Source: Aphelocoma coerulescens (Eukaryota; Chordata; Aves; Passeriformes; Corvidae). From it: a stretch of 64,000 nucleotides of DNA. The stretch is from the NCBI RefSeq assembly GCF_041296385.1, contig NC_091017.1, positions 52,636,214-52,700,213 of the forward strand. Direction: 5' to 3'. A program made the translations under genes and the position numbers. The notes beneath the pieces are model-generated. The model had not been told where the DNA came from, ran no database searches, and saw only the letters and a program-made list of their open reading frames with translations. Positions 13,526 to 27,300 of this stretch are shown here, piece by piece (position 1 is the stretch's first letter; each line of letters starts with the position of its first letter).

Positions 13526-13579
13526 GTGAGCGAAGAAGGGGGCGTGACCTCTGCGGCTGCCCCGCCCCTCAGGGGCCGC

Positions 13580-13599
13580 GGGCGGGCGGGCGGGCGGGC
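13580..13599 (+). repeat. GGGC tandem run, potential G-quadruplex
   Basis: Five consecutive G-triplets separated by single C bases, upstream of the DCUN1D4 CCAAT cluster. The G-rich strand is the plus strand. Confidence 0.7.
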
Positions 13600-14557
13600 A
13601 GTGCCCCGGGGCGAGAGGGGGGAGCCGGACTGCGGCACTTTCCTGTTGCTCCGTGATCCCCACGCGGTTTTGCCAAATCACCGGCCAGTCTAGAACGACT
13701 TCCTTATTTCTTCCATCTCCCTCTTCCAGAGGAGAACAAATGGCAGGCTGCCAACGCCAGCCGAACGCACACAAGTGTCAGGTCAATGTTCCAGCAGCGG
13801 CAGGATAGGCGGTGGGGAAACCTGGGGCCAAGAGTGCTCCTTGCCGGACGATGACAGAGGCTCATACCCCTAGGTATTGTCCCCGATCCTAGAAATCTAG
13901 TGCGTGGAGCCACCCTCCCTTCTCCCTCCTTGCACAAAGAGGTCTCCATCCCCGAGCCGGAGGAGGAAGACACCTTGCAGGTCATTGCTGCTTAGCATGC
14001 GAGCTCAGCATCCCGTGTCGTTTCAGGGATAAATACCGTCCCTGGCACTACTCGGTGCTGAAACACAGATGAGAAGAGACTGCTAGAGCAGCGCCTGTGT
14101 GCAGTGGAGGATTATAAAGACAGAACTGAGCACTGAAAAAAACCCTTCTGCTAAGAGGTTAAGTTAAAATAAAGTCAAAATTATCAAGTGCCAGATAATT
14201 GTCCTCTTTGGAGTAATGCATTAACATACAGTTCTGAATTGATCACAGGCCTGCTTGTGTTTCTTTGGCGTTTTTTATAAGCTTTGCCTTAGCTTTGAAT
14301 CTCAGTGAATCAGTCAGAATATGCAAGTGCAGATGATTTATTTTGCTGAGCTACATCTTATGTTTTCAACTGCCTGTTTTACAGAGAAGAGGATGGAGTC
14401 CACAAGAAAATGAATCCGCTTTTCAAAAGTCATGTACTAAAAACCATGTCAGAGCAACGAAAGATCACATTATTTGAAATTCTTACTTACTCACTATGTC
14501 GTTGAAATTATTTCCGTAGAACTTCCTGCCTTTATCTCAGGATATTTTCCTATCTTC

Positions 14558-14690
14558 ACCATCTTTTCTTTAGCTCAGTTGGTTGCTGTTAAGAACACTA
14601 AGGTTGGTGTTCAGTCCCCATATGAACCATTTACTTAAGAGCTGGACTTGGTGGGTCCCTTCCAATTCAGAATATTCTGTGATTCTGTGA
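14558..14690 (+). mobile_element. tRNA-derived SINE with CR1 tail (TguSINE1-like)
   Basis: The left half reads like a decayed tRNA-Ile: A-box TAGCTCAGTTGGTT at 14571 and a B-box-like GGTGTTCAGTCCCC about 40 bp further on. The right half is a CR1 3' end: GGTGGGTCCCTTCCAA and ATTCTGTGATTCTGTGA ending at 14690. This tRNA-Ile plus CR1-X architecture is that of TguSINE1, a songbird SINE. The family name is from recall, not a database search. Confidence 0.75.
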
Positions 14691-15749
14691 AACCTTTGCA
14701 AAAAAATAGTAATTGTAAAGCAACGCAAACTAGGTTTCACTTCTTGGGTAGTTCTATAACATCCCACATGCCAGACATTCATATCAGCATGTGTCATCCC
14801 AAGTTCTTTACCCAATAGGGGCACCACTGAGTTGCAGTTCATCTGATCTAATTCTGGTTTAAGAGGAACGATCCCTTTAGGGGTGTCTGTTCACTTGACC
14901 ATAAAAGCATGCAGGCTGCTAGTTCAGAATAAAAACGTATTCAAAAAGAAAACTTCTTCCATGCCTTACAAAGTCGTAAATTGATACAGATGTAAGGAAA
15001 TATGGCACAGAAAAACCCTTTTTGGTTCTATCTGAAGACAGAAAGGTTTGTACTTCCCCCCATTCATATTAGTCTAAAATGAAAGATACTACTTGGCCTT
15101 AAAAATATTTCCTTAGACTACAGCTTCTGTAACTACTTCCATTCTAAACTGTAAAGCAAATAAGCTTGCCAAGCAAAACTTCAATGTATTTTTGAATGCA
15201 CAAATATAATCTCTGACCCTTAAAAACTAGATCTGCAAAGAAATCCATAGGGAAACATAAAAGAGACTTTGTTTTCTGCTTCTGCCTGTTAAACAGGGGA
15301 TTCATGCATCAGCCAGAAAAGGCCTGCCCCATGAGAACAAGGTGCATTAAAACATGCACCTTCATTCCAACCTCAAGAAGTTATAAATGATCCCATTTGT
15401 TACCACTAGCTGTAAACCACTATGGAGGTCTCCAAGCCAACAGATGTTACAAAATCAGGTCTGTATTTTCTTTCTGAAGCCTGGGTTTACAAAATGCAGA
15501 AATGCTTCATTTTACATACAGCAGACCAATCAGGTCATGGCTGATCAATCATTGTATTGGGTCGCTTGGCAAGGTTCTGATAGCAGGACTACAGGAGTGG
15601 CTTCTGTGAGAAACTTCCCCTATGTCTGACAGACCCAAGGCCAGACAGCTCCAAGGCAGACAAATCAGTGATGGGGGTAATGCCGCTGTGGTAACATATT
15701 TAAGAAGGAAAAAAACATTAATGCACAGATGTAATCGTGGCCAGAGAAG

Positions 15750-16570
15750 AGAGGAGTGAGAATATGTGAGAGAAACAGCTCTGCAGACATCAAGGTCAGT
15801 AAAGGAAGGGGAGGGGAGGTGTCCAGGTGGCAGAACTGAGGTTCCCCTGCAGTCTGTGGTGAAGCCCATGGAGCTCCACAGGGTTGCAGAGATCCACCTA
15901 CACAGCCTGTGCTGCACAACATTGCAGCAGGTGGATGCCCAAAAGAAAGGCATGGCCCCGTGGGAAGGCCACACTGGAACACGGTCCTGATAGCTAGCAC
16001 TTGTGACCCTGTGGGAGATCCATGCTGGAGCAGCCTGTTCCTAAAGGACTGCACCCCATGGAAAAGTGGCCCACGCTGGAGCAGTTTGTGAAGAACTGTA
16101 ACTCATGGGAAGGACTCAGGTTGGAGAAGTTTATGTAGGACTGTCTCCTGAGGGAGAGACCCCACACTGGAGCAGCTGAAGGACTCCTCTCCCTGAGGAG
16201 GAAGCAGCAGCAGAAACCACACGTGATGAACTGACCATAAGCCCCATTCCCCATCTCCCTGAGCCACTGGGTGGGAGGAGGTAGAAAACTGGGAATAAAG
16301 TTAAGCCCAGAAAGGAGGGAGGGGCAGGGGAAAGGTGCTCCTAAGATCTGTCACTTCTTATTGTCCTGCTCTGATTTTGATGGGCAATAAATTCAACTAA
16401 TTTCCCCAAGTCAGTTTTGCCCATGACACTAACTGATGAGTGATCTCTCCCTGTTCTTATCTCAACCCACAAGCCTTTCATTATATTTTCTCTCCCCTGT
16501 CCAGTTGCACAGGGGAGTGACAGAGAGGCTTTGGTGGGCACCTGGCATCCAGCCAGGGTGGAACTACTAT
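15750..16570 (+). mobile_element. Decayed avian endogenous-retrovirus LTR-type element
   Basis: Contains imperfect internal reiterations of a phrase like CTGGAGCAGTTTGTGAAG (about 16.02-16.18 kb), AATAAA words at 16294 and 16386, and an end resembling avian ERV LTR 3' ends (GGTGGGCACCTGGCATCCAG at about 16.53 kb). No coding region for viral proteins is visible, so it is probably a solo LTR. The 5' boundary is uncertain. Confidence 0.55.
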
Positions 16571-19500
16571 GTGGACAGAGACAGCTTAAGCAGTTCCATC
16601 ATGAGTGTCTTAATACTAACCCTCCTGGCATCCTTTCTTTTGTGCCAGAGCAACCACCTGGACAGCTAAATAGCAAGATAGGTCAAAGAGCAAGACTGTC
16701 CTCAGTGCTCCCAAAAAGCAAAAAATTCCAAAACAAAACAAACCCCTCAACACTTCTTTTAGTTTTATTTGTTTGTTTATTTTCCCAGCCAGCTGAATAT
16801 CCAGATCTGGCTTACTACACATACGTGTAAGTGCTCCCATCAATGCACAGGAGAGGAATAACAAACCATGAAGTGGCAGTAAATGCACCTGCTAGTTTAC
16901 ACACTGTTAAATCAAACTTGAAACTGCAGACTTTTTTTCTTTTTTCTGAAGAAAGACTGCCATTGTTTACTTTTTTTAATGTTTGCATTGCTTTTTTAAA
17001 TTGATAGCTAAAATGGCAACCACATTAAAAAACTCATATTGTAGGACTGTGAAAAATACTGGATAATATGAGAAAGAGGAGCCATCTTATAGGAGTTGTA
17101 TCTTCTTCACTATCAGAAACCGTGCAGATGCATCTTTGAGAAAGAATTTCCAAAAGGAAACTCTTCCCCTCTATATCCAAAGGATATCAGATTCCAGATT
17201 GCTAAAGCCGTTGTATCACTTGAATACCTTCATTCATCTTGCTTTGCTTCGAAACAAGCTTGAAAGTTAATTTTAGGCACAAGAATCACAAGTCATGATG
17301 TGTTTTACAAGTCAGAGGGGGAAGAGAATTGTATTGAAAAAAAAACATTACCACAGAAGAATTTGCTGAACATTAAGAAAGCAGATAACACAGCAACAAA
17401 GCACAGTACAGCACAGGGTATTGTAAGAAAATAAACAAACTGCCTACAAGAAGCCCAGCAAACACAGTTCTAAATCATTTGCAGATTTGAAGAGGTAACT
17501 GATACCCAAGTCAACACAACTTTTTGTAATGCTTCTGAAAAGATTTTTTGCCCTCAGACCTACAATGAAGCACCTAACACCTGATAACCTGTGAGTTATT
17601 CCTGCTTCGTATCAGCAAACTGTACTAATTAGGGATAAAAGAGGACCTCAAGTGGCAGAAAGCAGTAGCTGCAGATTTTACGAACTGCTTCAAAGCGCTA
17701 CTCATTAAACAACAGTTCAGCTCGTTTTAATCTCCCTGTCCCATGGGCCCATACTATGTTCCCCGTTGAAGTGAAAAGGTCTATAACACTTGCTCCATGG
17801 CCATATTACTTTGGCCCCAAAGATCCTTTTGTAACACCCTGCAAACAAATGTCATTTTACATATATGAGAAAAAACATGTTTCAGGGCTGTTGATAGCTG
17901 ATACTTAAATTCTTACATTCAATTTATAGGGTTTTTTTCAACTTCAGTTTAAAAGTTTAAATTCTCTTCATTCATGATGAGACAACTCTAAGCAGCCAAG
18001 CTTGAGAGCAGCTCAGAATTTCTTCCTGAACCCTGGAGGTGCATCAAAACAGCCAGCACCTCTCTCTGGGGGCACAAAGCTCCCTCACTGTCAGTAGAGG
18101 ACCGTGAACATTCTCAGTGTTCTGTTTCAGTGAGACAGGTGGGAACTGGTTACCTGCACACTTAAGCTGCAACAACTTGTTTCAATAACATCAACTCTGG
18201 TTCAAAACCAAAGGGCGTGTCCTACTTTTGCTCAGTTCGTAGCTGCAACACTGTTTTTGGCAATGGGAAATAACAATTCAGGTCTTTCTTAGCCCAAGAG
18301 GTTTGAACAGCAGACCCCAGGTTTTGGAGTGCTCTGTGACAACACTGGAGTCACTGCTCCTGAAGCTAAGTTTACAATACACATAGAAATGCCTGAGTCA
18401 AGGCAGGAATATATATGTAAGAGGAGACTGAGTCCCCACCCTGCTGAAGAATCCAGTACAATTACTCTCAGAAGTTGCTCTCATACATGTTACCTAGAGT
18501 TCTTTTTTATTCCAAGATAGGCACTGGCAGACTCCTGATGTACTGCTGTCTCTTCCTGTACATTCCTACAAACTTCAACTGACCTGCACAAAATGTCAGA
18601 GGATGACATTTGGAGTACAACAGAATACATATCATTTAGAAGTCAGATATATGTAATCTAGACCTTTTACAACCAGCAAAAGTTGAAACCTTTAGTAAAT
18701 AATGCTTATTTTATACATTCTTTCTTTGCAAGCCATCTTGGAATGCATGAAGGTATCCACAAACTTCTTCTTTCATAATATACTTTCTTATGAAAGCTGA
18801 GATGTAGAGAGTATGATTAGAAAACTAAAAGATTAGTCACACACCCCTGCAGCAGGACCTGTTCTAGCACATTTCTGTCATAGTTTGAAACAGTGATTGT
18901 GACTTAGATATATAACGCACATTTTTCTAAATCAGTGAGATACAAGAGACTAGATCAGTGTATAGATGTAAGGACAAATAAAGTTTAGTTTTAGCTTCCC
19001 GATTCTAACCACAGTAGTAGAAGTATACAAACAGTTTGTGGTCATGATTTTCTTAATCATTCTGATAAAATAATGCAAATGTCAACAAATATTAGCTACG
19101 AATTACATACATTAACCTACACAAGCTACTTAGAAGAGAATATTCAAACTTTAGATTTTGTCACTGTCCACATGAACCTTTCTAATGGGGTGAACATGTC
19201 TAAATCAAAGTATGCTCAGAGACTTTAAAGATTACATACAGATATGATTTATAATCTGATCTGTTATACAAGTCATGTTATGCTGTCTGACTTCTTGAAA
19301 AATATCTTCATCCTATTTTTCAATTGTTAAAAAATTAGGAGTTTTCAAGCTTTTTGTATTTATACGTATCATTTCTTGCATTTCACATTAATAAACTGCT
19401 CACATTACAAGGTATTTGCAAAGTCAGCCTGTGGAGAATGTTAAGTAATGTGGCAAGATAATTTTATGTGTTCTACAGACTATGAAAAGGCAAACCTGTG

Positions 19501-20921
19501 GCTGGATGTGCATCAGAGCTAGCATGAGGGCATGCTGAAAATAAATTAGGGTACTCAGAGCACTGTGCAATGTTGGTGCCAGTGCCAGCTGCTTTTGCAA
19601 GATGGGAGAAAGTAGAGACAAGGGCTACTGGTGTTTGCAGAAGAAAACTGCCAGAAGGGCAAGAAAATCACTTCTATCACTCCAAAACATAATTCATCCT
19701 GTCTTGCTGGACAGTCACACAGAGAACAAGTTCAGAGAGCTTTTAAAGACACCCACAGCACACATAGGTGAGAAATTAGTTCAACAACGGCTGGTTAATT
19801 GTCAGTTACATCTGAGATGATGAATATATAACCACTGAGACTTTTAAATGGCTTTCAGATATCCTCTGTCCACAAAGACCAGTGATCAGTTTCACCCTCA
19901 GAAACACAGCTCCACAAACGGGGGAGCAAAACAACAGGTGACCAGATAAAGTGACAAGTTTGGTGCTGGCAGCAATTACCTGACTCCATAGAACAAGAAA
20001 CCCTGGGTAAAAACACATCCTGTATTTGCTTACATAGAGAAACAATAAAATAGAGTATGCTCAAGCTGTTCTCAACATATATGGTGAAGAATTAGAGGGA
20101 GAAAAAAATATCCACCCTCTTTCCTGTAATATATCCTATTACTTTCAGTTATGGTATGCTTAGATATTACTGGAAAGACACACAGTACTAAATACCAACA
20201 TCACAAACGTGGTTTCCAAACTGAGTGGGTCACTTAAATTATCTAACGTTTCTCACAAGCAGGAAACATCCTTTGGACAACAATGAAGATGTCCTCATTG
20301 TTTAAGGGAAGCTCTGCATGTATACAAAAGGATCAGGAGCTAAAAATAAAAGACGTTGCCAAGAGACCCCGAGATGGCACAACATTTTACATTGTCACGT
20401 GCATTACATAATAAGGAATTCACTGCCTAGGTCAAAAAAGCAACACCTCTATTTAGTCCTACTAAAGTGTAATGATAGCAAAGGAACAAAGATTTTTTTT
20501 TTTTTTCTTTTTTACACTTCATTTTAAATAAAAGTTAGAACCAACTTTTTTTCCATCTCAGAAACCTTGTTATGCTGAGCATGATTGTTTTTAATTCTTC
20601 ATCAGTGTGTTCATGTAGGTGCCTCACAACTATAAGTATTCAGAGGTACGCCATTATTCCCTTTGTAAAAGCACTGAAGTGTCTAATGTCCAGTTAATGA
20701 AAGGAAGTCTATAGAAGCCACCTCTTTTTCTCCAGTATTATGAACATCAATTATCTGCAAATTGTTGTAAAACTCATTTAAGAATAAAATGTAGAATAGC
20801 AGCAGATGTAAATACTGTTTGAGTCAAAAATGCACACACTTCAACACATACTTACTGTGTATCTTCCAATTAAAAAATGCACTAGTTCCATTCCTATTTT
20901 GAAAAACCTATGACCAAGCTT

Positions 20922-20927
20922 TTTATT
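20922..20927 (-). terminator. Candidate CWH43 polyadenylation signal
   Basis: AATAAA on the minus strand about 340 nt downstream of the CWH43 stop. It is a plausible 3' end; another AATAAA-like word lies within about 15 nt of the stop and is too close to be the likely site. Confidence 0.35.
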
Positions 20928-21263
20928 GCAATAGCAGCAATAGCACTCTGAAATTTCACGATATATGATACCTACACAAAAGCTGAAGAAGTTGTTGCCA
21001 AAGCAAGTTCCCACCCTTGCTTGGCTGCATACAAAGCAGGGATCTGGCCAAGGTAGATACCAGTTTATCAAAATGCATGCATCTTCCCTCCCTCACAGTG
21101 ATGGCAGCTCATTAAAGAAGAAAGTCACAACTATCACATAGACATCCACAGTGTTGTGCAGCATGGGAGTTGCTCATCCTTAAACAAGGTAGTCTTTTTG
21201 GCTGCCAAGTCAGTTTCCAGCAAAAAACCTTTCTTGTTGGTCCCAATATTTTATTTTCTTGCT

Positions 21264-21351
21264 CTAATTTGTCCGTTTAAAGTATTTAGGAGTGCTCATA
21301 TGAAAGTGATGAATAGGCACATAATTATGTCCATCTTTATAAGATCCAAAC
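21264..21351 (-). CDS. CWH43: CWH43 exon 16, terminal (residues 673-701 and stop)
   Basis: Acceptor TCTTAG, then [28 protein letters not shown] and stop TAG at 21266-21264. Compared with human (recalled) the last residues differ, but the FGSYK and HFHM-TPKYF landmarks agree. Confidence 0.95.
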
Positions 21352-24300
21352 CTAAGAAAAATATTCAACAAAGCAATACTATTACAACATTATTTAACCC
21401 ATGCAATTAAATCATACAATTACTACCCTACTTCTGAATGTTCTAGGCAGTTTATTTCAGAAACAGGCCCCAACCCCTCTTAAGTGTAAATCAGATTCTA
21501 TGAACCCTCTCCTACTAAAGGTCTTTGAGTATAATGGAGACAATTAATTATATTGATTCCATTGATGCCATAGGCAGTCTGCAATTGGAACTCCTGGTGA
21601 CAAAGCTGAGGGTTGCATTTATCTACTCCAATTCTAAGCTAAGTTTTTAGTCTTGATTTCAGTGGAGATGTAATTTAAACACCCATAGTATCAAAACAGT
21701 CAACCCTGTTACTAATATTGTACATCTCACTTTTGAAAATTATTGTGAAAATTGTAATTTTTCATTTTTAAATATGAAAGTTTTGACAACTGACTGTTAT
21801 GGTAGACAGACTTGCAAAAGTAAAATGGAGTACTTATTCAAAATATCAGTGCAAAGTAATATTTAAGAGCAGTATCACTGTATTTCTAAAGAAGTAGAGT
21901 TAATCAGAAAAAACTAAATCTATTCCAAAAGGGTCTACATTTTCTGATTATACGGAGACAAAAGAAATTAGGACAAGATTCTGTACTGAAGTCAACTGAG
22001 AAAAATCTGAACATGAATGCTAACTGTAGGCAAGTTCCATCATGTGGAAAAGTCTGAGCAAACTCCTGCTTAGACAGGAAGCCAGTGGCTGAGTGGTGCA
22101 TAAAAAATGAGTAAGCTCAACTGTTGGGTGTGTATGAGAAAGCAACATACTCTGCATTTTGCATGTCAGGAGTAGTAAACATGGCATTGCTGGAAATTAT
22201 CCCTCTGTGGCAACATCTATCACAAACTTCATGACTCTTTCGCTGATACTAATATTAGAATAAACACCTTTCTCCATATTTCTCTTCCTTATGTAATATC
22301 AGTGGTAAAATGACAGCAATTTAGAAATATATAACTCTTTTACATTAAACCTAGTCCTTTTCTTTTCCTTCTTGACACATGTAGCATACTGCCTCAGGCA
22401 TTCTCTTGAATTTTTGCTCCAATTATATGGTAGGTTTTGAAATGCTTATGCAAAAAGTATTTAATGTATATATTGTAATTGGTATTCTAAGTAACAGTAT
22501 TTTAAGACCCCCAATCTCCAAAGTGCTGAGAACCATGGGAGATCTTTCATCATCTATAAAATGAGTCACCACACCACTTGGCAAATATCCCTATCAAACA
22601 ATCTCAGAAATTAATCTCCTGGGTGAAATGAGCATTGCTTGCAATTTATGCTGTGACACAGCAGACTGATTTTCCCAAGGTACATGCCAAATCAATCCAA
22701 AAAATGGAATTACAAATCAGAAGTTCTTGACTCCTACTCTTCTGCCCAACTGGGTACTGATCAGTGTCTCCCACTTTAGAAAAAATCTTGTTCCTAACTT
22801 CTCTTTCACAAGATGCCAGCTACATCATCCCCTTCATTTTCTATGAGACACACTGACCTGGGATTGAAATGGATGTCCTCAGGAACTTGGCTGGGATCAG
22901 TGACAATTCTGTCATTGTCAACATAGCTATCCACGTGATCTGGGATTCTAAACTTGGCCATCTGGACTTCTGAATCACTTAAACCAGCATGAGATATGCG
23001 GGCATAACCCAGCCTATCAAATATGAGAAGAGTTAGTTTGAAGAAATAACTCAAGGTAATTTCACCATATTCTTAATGAATACTGTTCTTTTTTCCTAAG
23101 AGTTATGCTTTAACTTATCAACACAATTTTCCATTTCTGTGAAAATCACCTTCAAAAAAATGAAAGTGCTCTATAAACAGGATCATAACACCATGTCACA
23201 AGTAAAAATACTAAAAAACCATAAGCGTTTGACAATAAAAATAAGTTCTATGTCTAAAAACTTTTTTTAAAAATTACAGCTTTAGAATATGAAAGCTGGT
23301 ATAAGTTCACCAAATTTTCACTGAAAAGATTTCAATATTCAAGAAAGAAACTCAAGCATCAATTGAATGAATAATGAGAAAAATTCAAATTGCACATAGA
23401 GTTTAAGTTGGGCTTTTTTAGTTGCCTTTTTTTTCTTTTTTACTCAATACTGTTGAGACAGCTATCAAGTTACTCCTGTAAACACTGCAGAACTAGCATA
23501 GTTTATTCAGGATAAGCTGAATTTCATTCTGGTCCATCCATCACCAAGAGAATGATTTACAAGAAATTTGGTATTAAAAGACATGGAGTGCATAGGTCCT
23601 GTGCCTCAATATGGGTCTACACAGTTCAAGTTTCCACTAAATCCAGCATAAAGATTGCCTGGATTAGATCAGCATTTTGCTTCAAGAAACCGCAAGATCA
23701 TAGTTCAAAATTTGTATCTTCTATGTCACATACAAACAAGGGCGTAGCCTTCACATTTTAGAAAGCCAGAGCTTTGGAAAAATGTAGTTTTATGCTACCG
23801 AAGCAGAGTAGATCTGAAGGCTTTTGACACAGAATGATAAAACCTGTAATAGTGTCTTTGCAAATTATATTCAGAAATACATCAGCTCTTGTGATCCTGA
23901 GATCACTGTTCCACATTATTTTATGATAGACCCAACTGCCCATAATAATTGTTCAGGGATGTAAGAGTCTTCCACAATCACTTACAAAAGATTATAAAAC
24001 TGATAACCATAAAGATACTTAAACCAACAAATAAGTGATTCACTTTAACATACCTTATTACTCCACGATACATAATATAGCTACACCATCTGTCACGATC
24101 TGTACTGTCAATATCCTAGAAGTGAAAGGGAAAGAGGTCAAAGAAGTAAGGTAAGTGTTCATCTGGGTAGGCTTTAAATCAGTAACAATGTGTAAACTCA
24201 CGGCAGAAAAATATTTTGCCTAAACATTGTAATAAGGTAGAAAGAAAAAACCTCACTGTTAGACAGGGACAAATCAGACAACTTTTTGACGTCTCTTAAT

Positions 24301-27300
24301 GTGGAGCTCATTTTTAAAACAAAAGAATCACAGAATTAGAGGCTGGCTGGAGGTCACCTACTCCCAACCCTGGTCAAAGTAACTTAGGTCGTTCAGGGCC
24401 TTATGCAGCTAACGTTTTAATATCTCCAAGGATGAAGGTTTCACAACTTCACCAGGCCCCTGTTCTAATGCTTGACAACCCCGCGACTTTTTATTTCTTC
24501 TGACATTTCCCTTGCAGTGACGGCTATCCATTGCCTCTTGTTCTTTCACTGTGTAACTCCACCTTCTCTGCAAGATACCATGAGGTAGCTAAAGATGGTA
24601 TTTGTAAATGGGCAGGTATTTTCTTCTCTGCCTGTATTAAGTTACCAATTTGAAATATTAAGCTGAGTGTTTCCAATATGTATTTTCTCTAAAGATGCAG
24701 TGTTTCTTATATTACCTGGACATTTCCATTTTTTATTAATTCGGTATAGTCTCTGGATCCAGGAGCTGAAGTGATGTATCCTAGAAATACAACTTGCTTA
24801 GAGCTAGTCTTCAATAGGTTTGAAACAGCTATTGCTTGGAGTTTTCTGTCCAAGTCTTCTCTGAAAGAAATGGAAAATACTTTAAGACATATACATTTTA
24901 GCTCAGAATCTTTGTGCTATGACATAGTAAACCACAAATTAATCTGGTACCATTTTTGTTGCTCAGTATTAGAGAGTATAAAAGTTCACAGAAAGCTCAT
25001 TGATTCAAAATTATCACTATATCTAATAAAAGCCACATGGCCATGGTAGATGTAATTCACATTCTCTTTCTATCCATTACAAGAACAACATTTTCTATTA
25101 CTGTTTTGTTTTTAATACTGATCCCATCACTAGGAAATGTGAATGTTAGTGTTTTGGTTATCTAAGGCTTTGTGTCTGCTTGCACTTAAAATTTAACTGC
25201 GCTAGCACGCTGTGGTGCATAACAAAGAACTTATATGCTAACAAAAATTTTATGATGGATAGATCATGGTAAATATAGTCTTAAAGTCTGGGTCCCATAA
25301 TTTATGAAATGTAACTTGGGTTATATCATTAGCATTACTTAATTACATTTGGCATGTGTTCTACATCTCCTTAACAAGATTTACACAAGAGTTCCAACTT
25401 GACCAAAAGTGATAGCACAAGTGGGGCCTGGTAAAATACTTCACTGGATCCCAGTCCCTGTGCTTGGATTTGTCATAAAATAATGCAAAAGCAGTTCTCT
25501 TTCTATGATTCTTCACGTTAGTGACTTTAAACAGTTGTGTAAATCATGTTGTCCTCTAGAATTTGGTAGTCTGGGCTAAATAACATTGACAGAGAGAGCT
25601 GATTTTGGAATCTGTAAACCCAAAAGAAGACAACAATTTAAGTGCAGCTATGCTTTCTAAATAGTGGTGCTTCTGAGTGAAGCAAATGCATTAGGGAGAA
25701 AGAGCACACAGACAGGAGACAAAAAACCCCCCAAACACTTAAATAGAAACCTGACCTAGGTATATACGAAGTTGCCTGCTCAGCTCAGTTAGCTGCTCTT
25801 TCCATAATTACACCTCTCCAGAAGATGGGATCTTTTAAAGGCACAGACATAGTTATATTCCCACATTTTAAAAATTGTGTTTAAAAACAACCCTAGTTAT
25901 CCAGTATTCTGTAGTCTATGTCCACCCAAGAAGCAGAAAAAAAAATACTAAAAACGAGTTATGCGCAGTATTTAGTTACAAATTCATTCCCCTCTAAAAC
26001 ACAATTTAATTTGCACTCATTTCCCATGCGTCTCCTCATATTTTCTCCTCCATCTTTATCTCATTTCTCTGCCAGGGGAGAATACAATGTTATTTTCTTC
26101 TACTTTGACAAACAGTTTCTCAGGCTGGCAAGTCTAATCATCTGTGTGAGGCACAGAATTAAATTCCTTTCTAGAATTAAAAATGGGGAGTCATTTCTGA
26201 CAACTATATTTGTTTAGTAAATGGGAAAATCTATAAACAATTTGCAGGTTTGGTGCAGTTTCTACATAGGGGAAGGAAATCGGATACAGAGAATTCCTAT
26301 GGCTTTCTGAGCAGCTTCTTTGCGTTATAATATTCTGCACCCTATCCATAAATTTGCCTCTCCATGAATTGTAATAATTTTTTTTTAATTCCAAATCTTA
26401 CTACATAGCCACAAACATACTAGATATCCCATCAATTGTAACAGAAATTACAGCTACATGGAGCATTCACAAAACTATCTCTTATTAATACACACAAGTA
26501 ATCAAAACATTGTTTTCAAGAATTGAAATATATACCTTATTCTTTTCCATTACTTGAGTTATTTTGCTTTTCTCAATTCAGAGATCAGACTTCATATTTC
26601 CACTTGCATACTCTCAGAAGGAAAGTGATGGATATTTTTGCTGCTGTTTCAACACTGTCCTTTCTTGGAGGTTTCAGATTTTTTACTTTTTATTTTTAAT
26701 AAATAACATTTTTCCATTTATGCTATCTATCTCTAACTATACCTATCTACACTTGTTGTGGAATGGAATAGATCTATTCCACATGCAAAAAGTCAGAAGG
26801 ATGCTATCCTGCACTGAGATGCATCTGTAACCCTATCATTTGTTGTGACTTTGCAGAACAGTATCTTGAAATCTCTACTAATTCAGATAGTAACTTCAGC
26901 TGAGTTTTGCATGACACATTTGTCCTACTTAAAAAATGCTTCAAAATTTTAAACCAGTAGTTTAACCAATTTTAAACTGTCATACTATTTCTTCAAATGT
27001 GCCCTGTTAGAACCAGTATTACAGCACCAGATTTTAAAGGGTACAGAAGAAATCCCAGTTGTTCGCAAATTACATTACGTGACTTCCTACACTATTGTTA
27101 AAAATAAATAAAATACACACTCTTCATTTCCGAAGTGAGCGACGACAAAATCAACCAGCTTCCCTGTGAAGTTGACAGTCAGGGAGATGGCTGGTGCAAT
27201 CTCTCCCTCTGGAGATGGAAGAAGGTGATGGGTCGATTTTATAATTGGATATCTTGATAGTGCCATAATCCTACATGAGGAGAGGCAAAAAGTTACATTT

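Larger units (their letters stand above)
12370..13650 (-). promoter_or_regulatory. DCUN1D4 CpG-island promoter
   Basis: About 1.3 kb of strongly GC- and CpG-rich sequence, sharply bounded by AT-rich DNA, spanning the DCUN1D4 start codon at 13149. Upstream of the start (13254-13525) there are five ATTGG words on the plus strand, i.e. CCAAT in gene orientation. Two ZNF143-like sites lie in the intronic half (about 12500 and 12569). A (GGGC)n run is at 13580-13599. The long open frames in this block, on both strands, are a by-product of low stop-codon density. Confidence 0.85.
13651..21263. other. Intergenic: DCUN1D4 promoter to CWH43 3' end
   Basis: About 7.6 kb between two tandem minus-strand genes. 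It holds a tRNA/CR1 chimeric SINE (about 14.56-14.69 kb), a decayed LTR-type element (about 15.75-16.57 kb) and the CWH43 3' UTR at its right end. I see no further gene. Confidence 0.75.

Noticed and set aside
14571..14640. Possible tRNA-Ile gene
   Set aside because: The A and B boxes are recognisable but the cloverleaf stems are broken and the sequence runs straight into a CR1 tail, so it is a SINE, not a tRNA gene.
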